From Paenibacillus lutrae (GTDB lineage: Bacteria > Bacillota > Bacilli > Paenibacillales > NBRC-103111): a stretch of 35,867 bases of DNA. The notes below the pieces were generated by a model that saw only the letters and a program-made list of their open reading frames with translations, ran no database searches and was not told where the DNA came from. The position numbers and the translations under genes were made by a program. Shown in pieces: positions 8,040 to 16,491 of the stretch (position 1 is the stretch's first letter; each line of letters begins with the position of its first letter). Location of the stretch: positions 1,658 to 37,524 of the forward strand of contig NZ_RHLK01000024.1 in assembly GCF_009757775.1 (NCBI RefSeq). The letters run 5' to 3'.

Positions 8040-9350
8040 CTAAGAATCAGACAGAACATCGTTCATTTTCTGAATGTTCTCTTTGAGCAGCGGTACAGGG
8101 TCTTTGCCGTTCAAAGACATTTCACCGACGATATCTTTATAGATATTGCTCATTTCCGGATAAGCCGGGTGCTGTGGACGAGGTCCTACGTTGTCGAAGT
8201 TGTCGAATACAGCTTTATATTGAGGCCATTTCTCGAAATACTTTTTGCCTTCATCGGTGTTAATAACGGATTTGTGAGTTGGCAGGTAACCTGTTTCGTC
8301 TGCCCATTTGATGTTGTTCTCCGCATTCGTCATGAACTGGATGAATTTCCAAGCGGCTTCTTTCTGGTTGTCTTTCGCGCCTTTCATCATCACGATACCG
8401 GCACCGCCGATATGGGACTTGCGTTCTTTGTCCCCCGGGATAAAGGAGACGCCGACTTCGAACTTAGCGTTTTGCACGTAAGTTTTGATGATCGCGGAGG
8501 AGTGCTGAACCATGCCGACTTTTTCTTCCAGGAACATCTGACGCATCGTGTCGGAAGCGCCTTTACCGAAACCGACCATCAGGGAACCGTCATCTATCCA
8601 TTTCTTGAAGTTGGCAGCCCAGCGCTGGCTTTCCGGTTTGTCGAAGCCAACTTTGTCGTCAGCCGCCAGGACTGAACCGCCGCCGTTGGAAACCCAAGGA
8701 TCGTAGTACCAAGTATCCCAGCCGGGAACCGAGAATGCGTAACGGCTTGTTTTGCCGCCTTCTTTAACCGTAACCTTCTTGTTGAACTCTTCGATCTCGT
8801 CCCACTTCTGTGGAGGCTGCACGCCGAGCTTGTCGAACATCGTCTTGTTGTACACCATCACGCTTGTGCTGACGATCAGCGGGAATCCGTACTGCTTGTC
8901 TTTGTATGCGTACGCTTGAAGCATACCTTTGGAGAAGTCTTCCATGTCTACTTTATCGCGCTTGATGTAAGGCGTCAGTTCTTCGAACAGTCCGCCATCG
9001 GCAAAGTTCGGTACGACCGAGACTTCTACGTTTGTAACGGCAGGAACATCGTTAGCAGCAACTGCTGCGCTGAGCTTCTTCTGAAGATCGGTGTAACCGC
9101 CCTGGAAGACCGGCTCAACCGTGATGTGCGGATATTTCTTTTTAAATTCCGCGATCATGTAGTTCACGCCGCCCATTTGAGCTTCAGCGTGTGAATGCCA
9201 ATATTGAATCGTAACCGGAGTAGTATCGTTCGGGTCGCCTTTAGGCACTTCCGCTGTTTCGCCGCCAGTTCCGCCAGTGGAGCAGCCTACCAGGGTTGTT
9301 GCGGCAAGTAGTGTAGCCATAGCAGTGCTTAGCCATTTTTTCTTAACCAT
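8040..9350 (-). CDS. UgpB-like extracellular solute-binding lipoprotein
   Basis: A 436-residue lipoprotein. I start it at ATG 9350, where GAAAGGGG stands nine bases upstream and a clean signal begins (MVKKKWLSTAMATLLAATTL). The 54-codon upstream extension is leader RNA. The lipobox is LVGC with Cys23. The mature protein is a type 1 CUT1 binding protein: TIQYWHSHAEAQMGG, EFKKKYPHITVEPVFQGGY and LSAAVAANDVPAVTNVEV resemble the WHS, GNY and AIL segments of UgpB. It would capture the solute at the outer membrane face and deliver it to the two permeases downstream. With a GDPD in the operon I favour a glycerol-3-phosphate diester. A carbohydrate is the main alternative. Confidence 0.85.
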   Translation of the reverse strand: MVKKKWLSTAMATLLAATTLVGCSTGGTGGETAEVPKGDPNDTTPVTIQYWHSHAEAQMGGVNYMIAEFKKKYPHITVEPVFQGGYTDLQKKLSAAVAANDVPAVTNVEVSVVPNFADGGLFEELTPYIKRDKVDMEDFSKGMLQAYAYKDKQYGFPLIVSTSVMVYNKTMFDKLGVQPPQKWDEIEEFNKKVTVKEGGKTSRYAFSVPGWDTWYYDPWVSNGGGSVLAADDKVGFDKPESQRWAANFKKWIDDGSLMVGFGKGASDTMRQMFLEEKVGMVQHSSAIIKTYVQNAKFEVGVSFIPGDKERKSHIGGAGIVMMKGAKDNQKEAAWKFIQFMTNAENNIKWADETGYLPTHKSVINTDEGKKYFEKWPQYKAVFDNFDNVGPRPQHPAYPEMSNIYKDIVGEMSLNGKDPVPLLKENIQKMNDVLSDS

Positions 9351-9524
9351 TTGTGAATTCCCCTTTCCATAATAAGCAATTTCAAAACAACAAAAAATGG
9401 AGACAGAGATACAGCATGTCCCGTGTTTAATAGACTGCCGACCTATGCAGCTAAGCATAAGACGCAAACGAATAAACGTAGGCACATGGGTATTCTCGTA
9501 GTCTCCACCCAATGTAAGTATGAA

Positions 9525-9538
9525 ATTAAGCGTTTTCA
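9525..9538 (-). promoter_or_regulatory. CcpA (cre)-like site at the Ugp-like operon start
   Basis: The minus strand reads TGAAAACGCTTAAT, matching 12 of 14 positions of the Bacillus cre consensus TGWNANCGNTNWCA as I recall it. The mismatches are the last two bases. It covers about +1 to +14 of the predicted transcript, a typical repressing position, and implies catabolite repression. Confidence 0.5.
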
Positions 9539-9544
9539 GTTGTA

Positions 9545-9578
9545 ATTATGACATCCATCACATGCAGTGTCAACACTG
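9545..9578 (-). promoter_or_regulatory. Sigma-A promoter of the Ugp-like operon with overlapping palindrome
   Basis: On the minus strand a perfect TTGACA (9573-9568) and CATAAT (9550-9545) are separated by 17 bp. The perfect palindrome CAGTGT-CA-ACACTG (9565-9578) covers the -35, so a dedicated regulator may also bind here. The leader to ATG 9350 is about 190 nt. Confidence 0.75.
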
Positions 9579-9778
9579 TTCATCGTTAAGATCCCGTAAA
9601 TCTGGAGTTTATTTTACAGAAAATTTAGGAAGGGTGGAAAAAGGCATCTTTCCTTAACATAATTAGAAGAAATCCCCAAAATGATCTTTTTCTGCGTCAA
9701 AAGTCCTGCTCGTCACTTAGAGGAATAAGTAGCAATTGTTCGAACGCGACTTCCTTTTATTATGTGAAAAACAAGAAA

Positions 9779-9807
9779 TTGACAGTTCTTATCTGCTGGA
9801 TTAAACT
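9779..9807 (+). promoter_or_regulatory. Sigma-A promoter of the SDR-like gene
   Basis: TTGACA (9779-9784) and TAAACT (9802-9807) are 17 bp apart. Transcription would start near 9814, inside the iterated operator. Confidence 0.65.
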
Positions 9808-9810
9808 TTA

Positions 9811-9842
9811 ACTAAGTTAGTACCAGATACTAATATTTAGTA
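9811..9842. promoter_or_regulatory. Iterated TTAGTA/TACTAA operator at the SDR-like gene start
   Basis: Three overlapping inverted repeats are present: ACTAA-G-TTAGT (9811-9821), TAGTA-N5-TACTA (9818-9832) and TACTAA-TAT-TTAGTA (9828-9842). They occupy the predicted start of transcription. MarR- and HxlR-type repressors use palindromes of this size. The cognate regulator is not in the window. Confidence 0.55.
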
Positions 9843-9866
9843 CTATCCGAAGGGAGAGTTACTGCT

Positions 9867-10580
9867 ATGCTGACGGATAAAATAATCGTGATTATAGGGG
9901 GAAGTTCCGGAATCGGATATGCGGCTGCGAGAATGGCGTACGCTTCTGGAGCGCAGGTTGTGATTGCAGGGCGCTCGCAGGAGAAGCTCCAAGCTGCGGC
10001 CGGGGGGATCGGCAGCGGAATTCGCACGTTTGCCGTCGAGATCGCGAATGAGGCCAGTGTAGAGGGCTTGTTTAACCAGTTCTCCCATGTGGATCATCTG
10101 TTTATAACCGCTTCCGATGTTGTGCTGGGTCCGATTCTGGACACGGACAGCTCCAGGCTGCAATCTACCATGGACAGCCGGTTCTGGGGTTCTTACTATG
10201 CGGCCAAACACGCGGCTCCCCGAATGGGCCCAGGGGGATCCATCACTTTCATGTCCGGTACGGCTTCGCAGAGACCTTCACCCGGCGGAGCCGTAGCTGC
10301 CGCATCCGGCGCTGCGGTTGAATCTCTCGCCCGGACGCTGGCTCTTGAGCTTGCCCCGATCCGCGTCAATACGATTAGTGCGGGCGCGGTAGATACGCCG
10401 CTGCTCGATGTGTTTTTTGGCGAGCAGCGGGCGGCCGTTGTGGAGAACTTGACCCATACTCTTCCTGTAAGGCGGATGGGCGCACCGGAAGATGTTGCGG
10501 AAGCGGCCTTGTATCTCATGAATAATGCTTACACCACAGGAACGGTTCTGTCCGTAGACGGAGGCATCGTGCTTATTTAG
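9867..10580 (+). CDS. Short-chain dehydrogenase-fold protein lacking catalytic Tyr/Lys
   Basis: A 237-residue protein of classical SDR size. The nucleotide-binding motif GGSSGIG (residues 11-17) is intact, and AGRSQEK follows strand 2, favouring NADP(H). The C-terminal SAGAVDTPL and SVDGGIVLI segments are also typical. The active site is not. Ser130 is present, but the expected YxxxK reads AAASG, so Tyr is Ala144 and Lys is Gly148. The NNAG structural motif is replaced by ITASD. It may bind a dinucleotide and act as a sensor or scaffold, or use different chemistry. AAGGGAG precedes the start. The strong operator at its promoter suggests induction by a small molecule, as for quinone- or aldehyde-responsive genes (inference). 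Confidence 0.8.
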   Translation: MLTDKIIVIIGGSSGIGYAAARMAYASGAQVVIAGRSQEKLQAAAGGIGSGIRTFAVEIANEASVEGLFNQFSHVDHLFITASDVVLGPILDTDSSRLQSTMDSRFWGSYYAAKHAAPRMGPGGSITFMSGTASQRPSPGGAVAAASGAAVESLARTLALELAPIRVNTISAGAVDTPLLDVFFGEQRAAVVENLTHTLPVRRMGAPEDVAEAALYLMNNAYTTGTVLSVDGGIVLI

Positions 10581-10616
10581 AAGAAGAAACAAGCCTATCG
10601 GAATCTCGATAGACTT

Positions 10617-10676
10617 AAGCAATAGAAAGCAGGAGCAGGAAGCACCTTCATGTGCGGATTGCTTTTGCTTTTTTGA
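10617..10676 (+). terminator. Terminator region between the SDR-like and DUF4272 genes
   Basis: AAGCAAT (10617-10623) pairs with ATTGCTT, with an inner GCAC/GTGC stem, and is followed by a TTTTTT run. A separate perfect hairpin CTATCG-N6-CGATAG lies just upstream at 10595-10612. Confidence 0.6.
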
Positions 10677-10694
10677 TGTGAAAAAATGAAAAAA

Positions 10695-11873
10695 TCAGGT
10701 GTCGGTCCTCACGTCATCCCAATCCGCATCCATGTAGCGGATGAGCCAGTTAAGAGCACGGTGTCTTTCGATGACAACCTCGTCATTCAATCCGGCCGGA
10801 GCAGGCTCACCGTTCACTCTCGCATTGACGCACGCCCAGTCATAGCGGTAAATCAGATCGGCTTCATCCAGAATTTCTTGCCTGGTCCGTATACGGGCAT
10901 TCTCTGCAAAGCCGTCATAGTGTCCAGACTCCCGCAGAATATCCACCGCAGTCTGTACGTCGCAGATTTCCCCGGGGAATTGCAGCTCTTCTACATAGCC
11001 AAGCGCCCACAAAAGCACCCAGTAGCATTCATACATCCAGGCAAATTGGACGGCGTCGGTCAGACCGGGGTGCTCCCGGGCCAGAAATTCTTGTTCTCGC
11101 GGGGTGAAGAAATCATCGGCCTGGTAGAGTCCGATCAAACGGGCCGTAAAAGCTTTCTCCTCTCCGACATCCACTTCTTCGGAGGAAAAGCTGGCGCCAT
11201 ACATGGCAAGGATGCACAAGGCAACGGCCCGCCTGGCAATCTCTTCCCTGGTCCGTATGGTGATGTGCTCATCTCCCGGAAGAACAGGCAAATGCGGGAT
11301 AGCGGGCACGCCTTGCTCCTTCAACAGCTCCATGCTGCGGCGTTTGCGGGCTTCTCCCGCCTCCGTTACGAGAATATGCCCGTCGATCAGACCGGAACTA
11401 ACCGTAACTTGATAATCGTCCAGCTCGGATTCACCTTCAGGGTTCATAAGCAGTTTGCCCTGTGTAAGGATGGCTCCCGAAGGAAAGAAGATGAGCCCGT
11501 TTACTTCGGCAGCGGCGGTCCATACTTTGTCCATCGTATCCGGGTCCAGCTCTTTACTGGATACAAGGCCAACAGCGGAATTGAGCGCGGTAATCTGCAT
11601 AAGCAGCTTTTCTTTGATGTGAGGATGATCGGTTTCGACCGGGTAATAGAATGCGTACATGCCTTTAAGCATGTCTTCGAATTCCGCCGGATGGCTCTCT
11701 GAAGTCATTAAGGTAAAGGTAAGGGTGTGCTTGGCAAACAGCTTCTTGTAGGTCACCGTCAGTTGACTCCGGTCATCCGACAACCTGGGGGTTCCGTCCC
11801 GGAACGCTGCGGCAATGGCCTCCATGATTTTGCCGGTATCTTGGATAGATACATACATTGTGCACTGCTTCAA
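10695..11873 (-). CDS. DUF4272-domain protein
   Basis: A 392-residue soluble protein. TTG at 11873 is chosen because GAGGTG lies eight bases upstream; an ATG five codons later is the alternative. The C-terminal ~200 residues carry the DUF4272 signature: RTREEIARRAVALCILAMYG, FTPREQEFL, a Trp-rich YECYWVLLWALGYVEEL, and a final RHRALNWLIRYMDADWDDV. The N-terminal half (~170 residues, TMYVSIQDTGKIMEAIAAAF) is less conserved. DUF4272 proteins are cytoplasmic and uncharacterised, and they often lie beside immunity-type genes. Here the gene is divergent from a SUFU-domain gene, another family used as immunity proteins. No toxin is adjacent, so a stand-alone role is possible. Confidence 0.75.
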   Translation of the reverse strand: MKQCTMYVSIQDTGKIMEAIAAAFRDGTPRLSDDRSQLTVTYKKLFAKHTLTFTLMTSESHPAEFEDMLKGMYAFYYPVETDHPHIKEKLLMQITALNSAVGLVSSKELDPDTMDKVWTAAAEVNGLIFFPSGAILTQGKLLMNPEGESELDDYQVTVSSGLIDGHILVTEAGEARKRRSMELLKEQGVPAIPHLPVLPGDEHITIRTREEIARRAVALCILAMYGASFSSEEVDVGEEKAFTARLIGLYQADDFFTPREQEFLAREHPGLTDAVQFAWMYECYWVLLWALGYVEELQFPGEICDVQTAVDILRESGHYDGFAENARIRTRQEILDEADLIYRYDWACVNARVNGEPAPAGLNDEVVIERHRALNWLIRYMDADWDDVRTDT

Positions 11874-12011
11874 GTTAACGACACCTCGCTGCTGGGATAT
11901 AGTGTACAGAATCTTTCCTATCCTACTGAATTTTCTTCGGCATGTAAAATAGGGTATGGTAAATGGAGCAGAGATGCAGATGATAGAACGTTACTAGAGA
12001 GGTGAAGAAAA

Positions 12012-13109
12012 GTGCCGAATGTTTTGCTGGAGGAATTTTCCCCCTTATGCAATATCCAGGCCTTCGTTGAAGAAGATGAGAATAGTGTGCATTTCTATTT
12101 GTGGGATTATCCGGGACAGGAGCATGCATCTATTCGCTCTTGCTGGGTCCGCAATTATGGCGCAGCTCCGGGGGAGATAAACGCAGCAGCTATGGAGGAG
12201 GGACATGCTCCCATGCTGCCGGCGGACTTCTGCGCACATCCCGAGGGTGCAGAGCGGCTTGATCCGCAGCGGCTGTCCCTCGTCTGGTTCGAGGAAGGCG
12301 ATGCGGCGGCCCTGCTCTATGAGGGAGAGATTCTCAGTGTGATCCCAGGCTGGGCGGGACAATCCGGAGAAGAGAGATTTCCGGGTTACGCCAGAGATTG
12401 CACGGAAGTATCGGATCTGTGTCTTCCACTCGGAACGCCGGACAGCAATGTCCTGCATGAGAGAGTAAAGGCGGCCTTGGAATTCTGGCAGAGCTGGGAA
12501 GATAATCCCTGGCCCCGGCTCCAGGAGCAGTTTATCCAGCGGATCGAGTCCTGTGCAGCGCCTGTGGATACGTATTATGCGATTGATGGAGGGAACTGGC
12601 CGCCCAAGGCACTGGTTAAAACCAAGGCCAGGGATGGAATCGTCTACGTCTTTACCATCGGAGCCTCGATAGCGCCACAGCCCAAAGTGGAGCTGTACTC
12701 CGAAACGCCGGAGCAGCTGAGGCGGTTCGAGCTAGCTTTTGCGATCGAAGAAGAGTGGTTGTCCCGCAATGAAATGAAGCTGCTTCAATATATAAGCGCC
12801 CAAACGAATCTGCCTTGGTCTCATATGACCTTTCTGGCCGAAGGACACACCATTCCGTGTGAAGAAATCAGTTCAATCGATTCTGCTTTCGATTATGTGC
12901 TGATGACCAGACCGGCGGATGCGCCGCAGATGGACTATCCTAACTTGACTAACGAAAGAGTAAACGTACTGTGGCTCGTACCGATCACGGCCGCAGAAAG
13001 GCGGCATGCGGAAGAATTCAGTTCTGAGGATTTAATGAAGCGGGCGGGAAGCGCCAAGCTTTGGATTTTTGACGGTACTCCTAAGTTCATGCCCGTTTCA
13101 AAGGACTAA
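12012..13109 (+). CDS. Suppressor-of-fused (SUFU)-domain protein
   Basis: A 365-residue soluble protein starting at GTG 12012, with GAGAGGTGA eight bases upstream. The C-terminal half reads as a bacterial SUFU domain: PKALVKTKARDGIVYVFTIG, RRFELAFAIEE, and a closing VNVLWLVPITAAERRHA segment followed by KLWIFDGTPKFM. The N-terminal ~150 residues contain LWDYPGQ and LSVIPGWAG, as seen in long bacterial SUFU proteins. In animals the family regulates Hedgehog signalling. In bacteria it is mostly linked to polymorphic-toxin immunity loci through protein binding. No partner toxin is present. It is divergent from the DUF4272 gene across 138 bp. Confidence 0.75.
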   Translation: MPNVLLEEFSPLCNIQAFVEEDENSVHFYLWDYPGQEHASIRSCWVRNYGAAPGEINAAAMEEGHAPMLPADFCAHPEGAERLDPQRLSLVWFEEGDAAALLYEGEILSVIPGWAGQSGEERFPGYARDCTEVSDLCLPLGTPDSNVLHERVKAALEFWQSWEDNPWPRLQEQFIQRIESCAAPVDTYYAIDGGNWPPKALVKTKARDGIVYVFTIGASIAPQPKVELYSETPEQLRRFELAFAIEEEWLSRNEMKLLQYISAQTNLPWSHMTFLAEGHTIPCEEISSIDSAFDYVLMTRPADAPQMDYPNLTNERVNVLWLVPITAAERRHAEEFSSEDLMKRAGSAKLWIFDGTPKFMPVSKD

Positions 13110-13208
13110 GGAGCCCGGCAGAAGCAGAATAAGAAGCAGGAATGGTAACAGCAGCAGGAACCGCAGCAGGAACGGTGCAGCAACAGCAACAGAAACCGGA
13201 ACATTAAT
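13110..13208 (+). repeat. Low-complexity GCAGCAGGAA-type stretch
   Basis: The 3' side of the SUFU gene contains several near-copies of AGCAGGAA/CAGCAACAG units over about 85 bp. A frame starting at 13069 translates it as Arg/Ser/Asn-rich sequence but has no convincing ribosome site. I read it as non-coding, possibly a slippage-expanded spacer. Confidence 0.45.
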
Positions 13209-13240
13209 TAAGGTGTCTCTTAGGAGATGCCTTTATTTTG
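13209..13240 (+). terminator. Terminator after the SUFU gene
   Basis: AAGG-TG-TCTC (13210-13219) pairs with GAGA-TG-CCTT around a short loop and is followed by TATTTTG. Confidence 0.65.
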
Positions 13241-13382
13241 TTTCTGCCGCACAGTTTTTTCAAAGAAATAGAAAGTTTTCAGAAGGAGGGATGCCCCGGT
13301 GCGGCGAATATATCCAATCTGAAAATTCGACATATAATTTCAAATTTTGACAGCGTGATACGTTAGGCAGGGGAGATCTGAT

Positions 13383-16300
13383 ATGAGAAAAAGCCGGCTT
13401 CTGATGATAACAAGTCTCATCTTGTTTATCCTGATGCCTGTCTATTGGTTTATAACAACGGTGGAGTCGGACCGTAACAGGCTGGTTTCCAGCGAAGGGT
13501 TCCTGGATCTGAGCAGTTGGAACTTCAAGGACAAGGGAGCGGTGAAACTAAGCGGGGAATGGGAGTTCTACAGAGACCGGCTGCTGACACCCGAAGATTT
13601 CCGGCTCAGGCAGGGAGGAGAACCGCCGGTGCCGACAGCGCTGGTGCAGGTGCCCGGCCGTTGGAACGATTATGTATCGGCCAGCGGAGAATATGAGGCA
13701 ACCGGATACGGGACCTATCGCCTGCGTATCCGGGTAAGCCATCAGGAACAAGCGGTATACGGAATCCGTACCACCAATATCCGGACAGCCAACCGCATAT
13801 TCATCAACGGCCAGGATGTCGGAACGGGAGGGATTCCCGGACAGTCGGCGGAGACCACTGTACCTGAGAACGTTCCGTACACCGGCTTTGCTTCCGTAAG
13901 CGGGGATACGGTGGAGCTTATCGTTCAGGTATCGAATTTCAGCTATTCATCCGGTGGGATGATCTATACGGTCATGTTCGGCGACCAGCAGTCGATTATT
14001 CATAACAGGGAGTTTGCCCTGCTGGGCGATCTTGTCATTCTGGCAGCCTACTTAATCCCTGCGCTTTATTTTTTCGTTCTGTTTAATCTGCGCAAGAAGG
14101 AGCGCTCGCTGCTCTATCTCGGCTTGTTCTGCCTGTCTGCCTTTATCTATGTGCTGACGCAGGGGGAAAAGCTCATGGCTGCCGCCCTTCCGGGTATGTC
14201 TTATGAGCTTTTTTTGAAAATCCAGCTGCTCTCCTCTTCCTTTATTTATTTCTTTCTTCTCCGTTATGTGGCTGTTTCGCTGCCGGGGGTAGTTCACCGG
14301 GCGGTGCTGAGGCTCTCGGAAGCGAGCACCGTTATTCAAGTGCTGATTTCACTCCTGCTGCCGCCCCTTATTTTCTCCAGATTGGAAGTACCGCTGCTAT
14401 TATACGGGTTTATAAGTGTATGTTATGTGCTGTACGCCCTGCTTAAAAGTACGTTCCGGCGGGATTCCGGCAGCTTTCTGATGTGGATGAGTATCCAGAG
14501 CATCCTGGTCATCATCGTTATTAATCTGCTGAATCTGATCGGATGGATGCAGGGGAGAGCGGTCATCCATTATGAAATGCTGCTGTTCGTCAGTGCCCAG
14601 GTGCTGCTGCTTGCGAAGCGTTTTGCAACGGCGTTCCACGAGGTGGAACAATTGTCGGACAAGCTGCTCACGCTGGATGGGATGAAAGATGAGTTCATGG
14701 CGAGCACTTCCCATGAGCTTAGAACCCCGCTCAACGGGATCGTGAATCTGGCGGAAGCGATGATCGCGGGCTCAAGCGGGGAGCTAAGCGAGCCGCAGAA
14801 GCGCAATCTGGCGATGGTCGTCTCCACAGGCAAGCGCCTCTCGTCGCTGGTCAACGATATTCTTGATTTCTCCAAGCTGCGCAAGGGTGACATCAAGCTT
14901 CAGCGTAAAGCCGTCGATCTGAATTCGGCCGCCCAATCGGTCATGGAAGTAATCGGGTACACGGCGGGCAAGAAGGATATCCGGCTTGTACTGGATCTAC
15001 CGGAGGGACTTCCGCTGCTTGATACCGATGAAGACCGGCTGCGCCAGATTTTGTATAATCTGCTCGGGAATGCTCTGAAGTTCACCAGTCAGGGGGAAGT
15101 TCGCCTAAGCGCCCGTACAGACAGGAAACAGGTTGTGATTTCGGTAGCGGACACGGGAATCGGAATCAGAAGGGAACGGTTCCGGCATATCTTCAAATCG
15201 TATGACCAGTCCGGTTCTGCCGTTCACCGTCAGTATGAAGGAACGGGTCTGGGGCTGAGCATTACCAAAAAACTCGTTGAACTCAACGGGGGCACGATCT
15301 GGGTAGAGTCAGAGCCCGGGATCGGCTCCGTGTTCCACTTCACGCTTCCTTCTATAGAAGGAACCTCATGGCCTGAGATGGATGCACGGGATAAACCGGT
15401 TGTCCTGTTCCCCGATGAATTCCTGGGTCCTGCGGTACATCCGGCAGAGGAAGCGGAATATACGGTACTGATCGTGGACGATGACCGGATTAACCTGCAT
15501 GTACTGATTAATCTGCTCTCGCTTGAGAATTACGAAGTGATCGCTGTCGATAACGGACAAGAAGCACTTGAAGAAATCTTCCGCAATCCGAGCATAGATC
15601 TGGTCATCTCGGACTGGATGATGCCGGGAATGTCGGGGCTTGAACTGAGCCGTAAGATCCGGGAGAGGTATCTGCCGTTCGAACTGCCGATTCTTCTCAT
15701 AACGGCAAGAAGCTTGACGGAGGATATCCAGGCCGGTTTCCAGGCGGGCATCAATGATTTCCTCAGTAAACCGGTGGATGCGGGAGAACTGCGGGCGCGG
15801 GTGCGCACCCTGCTCGAACTGCGCAAATCCATCCGGACCACCATTCAGACGGAGATGGCTTTTCTGCAGGCCCAGATTAAACCGCATTTTCTGTACAATG
15901 CGCTCAATACGATTATCGCCATCTGCCCGGTGGACCCTATGAAGGGAACCGATCTTCTCATTGAGCTTAGCCAATACTTGCGGAGCTCATTCGATTTCCA
16001 GAACCGGGACCGTCTGACCTCGGTCGCCAGGGAGCTGGATCTGGTGAAGTCTTATCTGGCTATCGAGAAAGCCCGCTTCGACGAACGTCTTCAGGTTGTT
16101 ATCGATGCGGACGGCAGCGGCCATGCGCAGATCCCTCCACTGAGTATCCAGCCGATCGTAGAGAATGCGGTCCGGCACGGTATTATGCAGAAGTCAAGCG
16201 GAGGCACGATCACCCTGCATATATCGGAGACCCGGGAGAGCGTAAAAGTCGTGGTAGAGGATGATGGAGTCGGAATTAAGCCGGAACGAATGAAGGAGAT

Positions 16301-16481
16301 TTTGTCCGAAGTTTCTCTGCCTGATAGGGGAGTCGGCCTGCGGAATATTCACAAGCGTCTGCTGACGCTTTATGGAAACGGTCTTCGTATCGAAAGTAAA
16401 GAAAGCGGAGGGACGAAGATCAGTTTCGAAGTTCCTAAAAAAATTCCTGTACAATCCGATAAGAAACTTAAGGGGGGATAA
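13383..16481 (+). CDS. Hybrid sensor kinase: 7TM-DISM, HisKA, HATPase, receiver, LytS-type kinase
   Basis: A 1032-residue membrane kinase. One N-terminal anchor (residues ~5-25) is followed by a ~190-residue extracellular beta domain of the 7TMR-DISM kind, then seven transmembrane helices (~210-410). The first transmitter has His444 in SHELRTPLNG and the ATPase blocks NALKFTSQGE, DTGIGI and GTGLGLSI. A receiver follows (VLIVDDDRIN, phospho-acceptor Asp744 in ISDWMMPGMSG, Lys in FLSKPVD). The last ~200 residues are a second kinase of the LytS/YehU type with His835 in KPHFLYNALNTI and its own ATPase (IVENAVRHG, DDGVGI, GVGLRNI). Carrying both transmitter classes in one chain allows an internal relay and separate output to the next gene. 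The ligand is unknown; carbohydrates are frequent ligands of DISM domains. Confidence 0.9.
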   Translation: MRKSRLLMITSLILFILMPVYWFITTVESDRNRLVSSEGFLDLSSWNFKDKGAVKLSGEWEFYRDRLLTPEDFRLRQGGEPPVPTALVQVPGRWNDYVSASGEYEATGYGTYRLRIRVSHQEQAVYGIRTTNIRTANRIFINGQDVGTGGIPGQSAETTVPENVPYTGFASVSGDTVELIVQVSNFSYSSGGMIYTVMFGDQQSIIHNREFALLGDLVILAAYLIPALYFFVLFNLRKKERSLLYLGLFCLSAFIYVLTQGEKLMAAALPGMSYELFLKIQLLSSSFIYFFLLRYVAVSLPGVVHRAVLRLSEASTVIQVLISLLLPPLIFSRLEVPLLLYGFISVCYVLYALLKSTFRRDSGSFLMWMSIQSILVIIVINLLNLIGWMQGRAVIHYEMLLFVSAQVLLLAKRFATAFHEVEQLSDKLLTLDGMKDEFMASTSHELRTPLNGIVNLAEAMIAGSSGELSEPQKRNLAMVVSTGKRLSSLVNDILDFSKLRKGDIKLQRKAVDLNSAAQSVMEVIGYTAGKKDIRLVLDLPEGLPLLDTDEDRLRQILYNLLGNALKFTSQGEVRLSARTDRKQVVISVADTGIGIRRERFRHIFKSYDQSGSAVHRQYEGTGLGLSITKKLVELNGGTIWVESEPGIGSVFHFTLPSIEGTSWPEMDARDKPVVLFPDEFLGPAVHPAEEAEYTVLIVDDDRINLHVLINLLSLENYEVIAVDNGQEALEEIFRNPSIDLVISDWMMPGMSGLELSRKIRERYLPFELPILLITARSLTEDIQAGFQAGINDFLSKPVDAGELRARVRTLLELRKSIRTTIQTEMAFLQAQIKPHFLYNALNTIIAICPVDPMKGTDLLIELSQYLRSSFDFQNRDRLTSVARELDLVKSYLAIEKARFDERLQVVIDADGSGHAQIPPLSIQPIVENAVRHGIMQKSSGGTITLHISETRESVKVVVEDDGVGIKPERMKEILSEVSLPDRGVGLRNIHKRLLTLYGNGLRIESKESGGTKISFEVPKKIPVQSDKKLKGG

Positions 16482-16491
16482 TAAAGAAACG

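Noticed and set aside
13069-13350. Possible 93-codon Arg/Ser/Asn-rich gene after the SUFU gene
   Set aside because: It overlaps the SUFU 3' end, lacks a ribosome site, crosses the terminator and consists mostly of low-complexity GCA/GAA units.
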